Shown: positions 5,753-6,978 of the stretch, in pieces
Position numbering within the stretch: position 1 is the first letter of the stretch
Layout of the letters: every line of letters begins with the position of its first letter
Origin: an uncultured Gemmatimonadota bacterium
Lineage (GTDB): Bacteria; Gemmatimonadota; Gemmatimonadetes; Longimicrobiales; Gaopeijiaceae
DNA: 6,978 bases
NCBI GenBank assembly: GCA_937136445.1
Contig: CAKZOQ010000123.1
Coordinates: 1 to 6,978 of the forward strand
Reading direction: 5' to 3'
Position numbers and translations under genes: made by a program
The notes under the pieces: generated by a model
What the model was told of the DNA's origin: nothing
Seen by the model: the letters and a program-made list of their open reading frames with translations, nothing else
The model's database searches: none

Positions 5753-6945
5753 TCCGTTGGCAGCTCCCGGCCTATTCGCCGTTGGCGCTGGGTCGGATCC
5801 TCTCGGCGGCCCTCGATGCCGCCATCGGGGCGGAGGGCCCGCTGGAGCGCCTGGCAGAACACCTCCAGTCGGAGTTCCGGGCGGAGCGGGCGATCCTCAC
5901 GGGCAGCGGTACCCATGCGCTCCAGTTGGCGCTGTCCGGGGCGAGGGCTCGTGCGCCCGGGCGACCGGTCGCCCTCCCCGCCTACACCTGCTTCGATGTC
6001 GCCACGGCTGCCCTGGCCGGTGACGTCCCGGCGGTCTTCTACGATGTGGAGCCCACGACCCTCGCGCCGGACCTGGGCACCGTCCGGAGTTGTCTCGACG
6101 CCGGGGCATCGACAGTGGTCGCCAACAGCCTTTATGGATTTCCCCTGGACTGGGGCGCCCTACAGGAACTCTGCGTCCAGCGGGGCGCCTTGCTCATCGA
6201 AGACGCGGCGCAGGGCAACGGGAGTGCCTGGCAGGGCCAGGGATGGGGCCGCTTCGGGGATCTGACCGTCCTGAGCTTCGGACGCGGAAAGGGGTGGACC
6301 GGAGGCGTGGGTGGGGCGCTCCTGGTGCGGCGGGAGGAGGACCTCCCTCCGGCGGCCATCCCCCTGCCGGATGCCGCCTCGACCGGTATGGGGGCGAAGG
6401 CTTTCGCACTGAGCCTGGCGCAGTGGGGGCTGGGCCGCCCGCTCTTGTTCGGCGTACCCCAGACCCTGCCCGGGCTCGGCCTCGGCGAAACGACGCTGCA
6501 CCTGCCCACGCCTGCCTCGGGGATGCCCGCCTTCGCGGCGTCGTGCGTCCTCCGCCACGAAGCCCTGGCACTCGGCCGAGGCCCGGACCGCCGGTCGCAG
6601 GCGCGTCGATGGGACGAGGCGCTTCAGGGGGTCTCCGGGGTGAGCCCTTGTCGCCCACTGGCCGAGGAGGACTGCGGGTACCTCCGGTATCCGGTGCGGG
6701 CCTCTGCGTCGGTCGCTCGAGCGCTCGACTCCCCGGCGGCGCGGAGAGGGGGGGTGGCCCGGGGATACCCCCGGGCGCTCCCCGATCTGCCGGAGCTGGA
6801 GGCGCTCGGGGGTGGCCCGGACGTCCATGCCCCGGGGGCCCGCGAGCTTGCACGAGCGTTGCGAACCCTCCCCGTGCATTCCATCGTGAAGGAGGTCGAC
6901 CGTCGACGGGTCCTCGCGATGCTGGCCCGTCCGGTGACTCGTTGA
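5749..6945 (+). CDS. DegT/DnrJ/EryC1/StrS-type PLP-dependent aminotransferase
   Basis: The 398-residue protein has the fold-type I layout of sugar aminotransferases, which add an amino group to keto-sugar nucleotides. Visible motifs: GSGTHALQLAL (52-62) for the PLP phosphate; ALPAYTCFDVATAAL (about 74-88); VFYDVEPTTLAPD; ALLIEDAAQ with Asp152, expected to contact the PLP ring nitrogen; and SFGRGKGWTGGVGGAL with Lys181, the predicted Schiff-base lysine. The segment VVANSLYGFPLD has Asn where relatives usually have His. The C-terminal third is poorly conserved by eye. The start is TTG at 5749, giving a TTGA overlap with the upstream stop (5750-5752). No Shine-Dalgarno sequence precedes it, so translational coupling is likely. 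The sequence from residue 2 (IRWQLPAYSPL) resembles the N-termini of relatives. Context points to amino-sugar formation for the same polysaccharide that the deacetylase and FemAB-like protein modify. The specific sugar is unknown, and a non-sugar PLP role cannot be excluded. Confidence 0.85.
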   Translation: MIRWQLPAYSPLALGRILSAALDAAIGAEGPLERLAEHLQSEFRAERAILTGSGTHALQLALSGARARAPGRPVALPAYTCFDVATAALAGDVPAVFYDVEPTTLAPDLGTVRSCLDAGASTVVANSLYGFPLDWGALQELCVQRGALLIEDAAQGNGSAWQGQGWGRFGDLTVLSFGRGKGWTGGVGGALLVRREEDLPPAAIPLPDAASTGMGAKAFALSLAQWGLGRPLLFGVPQTLPGLGLGETTLHLPTPASGMPAFAASCVLRHEALALGRGPDRRSQARRWDEALQGVSGVSPCRPLAEEDCGYLRYPVRASASVARALDSPAARRGGVARGYPRALPDLPELEALGGGPDVHAPGARELARALRTLPVHSIVKEVDRRRVLAMLARPVTR

Positions 6946-6978
6946 CATCTTCATAGCCTGCGTAGTCGCTGCCCGGCC

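Noticed and set aside
6942..6978. TTGACA at 6942-6947 as a -35 element for a downstream gene
   Set aside because: It overlaps the DegT-type stop codon, and no reasonable -10 hexamer follows at 16-18 bases. Probably chance.

Overview
The window is very GC-rich, with strong G/C preference at third codon positions. It looks like a chromosomal segment from a Gram-negative bacterium with an outer membrane. The best guess is Gemmatimonadota or a similar phylum. The guess rests on three things: a large TonB-dependent-receptor-like barrel protein with an N-terminal carboxypeptidase-regulatory-like domain and a signal peptide ending in Ala-Ala-Gln, an XrtA/PEP-CTERM-type exopolysaccharide gene set, and frequent GTG and TTG starts. 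No RNA gene, mobile element, CRISPR array or convincing terminator is visible.

Layout. Positions 1-3543 hold two minus-strand genes read toward the left edge. First comes a 977-residue TonB-dependent-receptor-like outer-membrane protein (610-3543). Two bases after its stop lies the start of a predicted secreted lipoprotein with an SdrD-B-like/carboxypeptidase-regulatory-like domain (1-607, cut by the window edge). Positions 3544-3738 are a divergent intergenic region that must hold the starting signals for both directions. Positions 3739-6945 hold three plus-strand genes: a NodB-type polysaccharide deacetylase of the PEP-CTERM-locus subfamily (3739-4590), a FemAB/GNAT-like protein of the XrtA/PEP-CTERM-associated subfamily (4691-5752), and a DegT/DnrJ/EryC1/StrS-type PLP-dependent protein (5749-6945) that overlaps the FemAB gene by 4 bases. 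The last 33 bases contain no recognisable gene.

How the genes work together. The three plus-strand genes fit one job: building or modifying a cell-surface or exported polysaccharide. The deacetylase would remove N-acetyl groups from sugar residues, the FemAB-like protein would transfer an aminoacyl or acyl group, and the DegT-like protein would install an amino group on a nucleotide sugar. Relatives of the first two genes are recurrent members of loci encoding exosortase XrtA, but no exosortase, PEP-CTERM protein or glycosyltransferase lies in this window. The minus-strand receptor/lipoprotein pair is a separate unit for uptake or surface display. Its substrate cannot be read from the sequence.

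The novelty is modest. The most notable points are a receptor C-terminus whose last codons double as the ribosome binding site of the next gene, a central GTATAC palindrome that could serve as a -10 element in both directions, non-ATG starts in three of five genes, and a DegT-like protein with non-standard residues around some conserved motifs.
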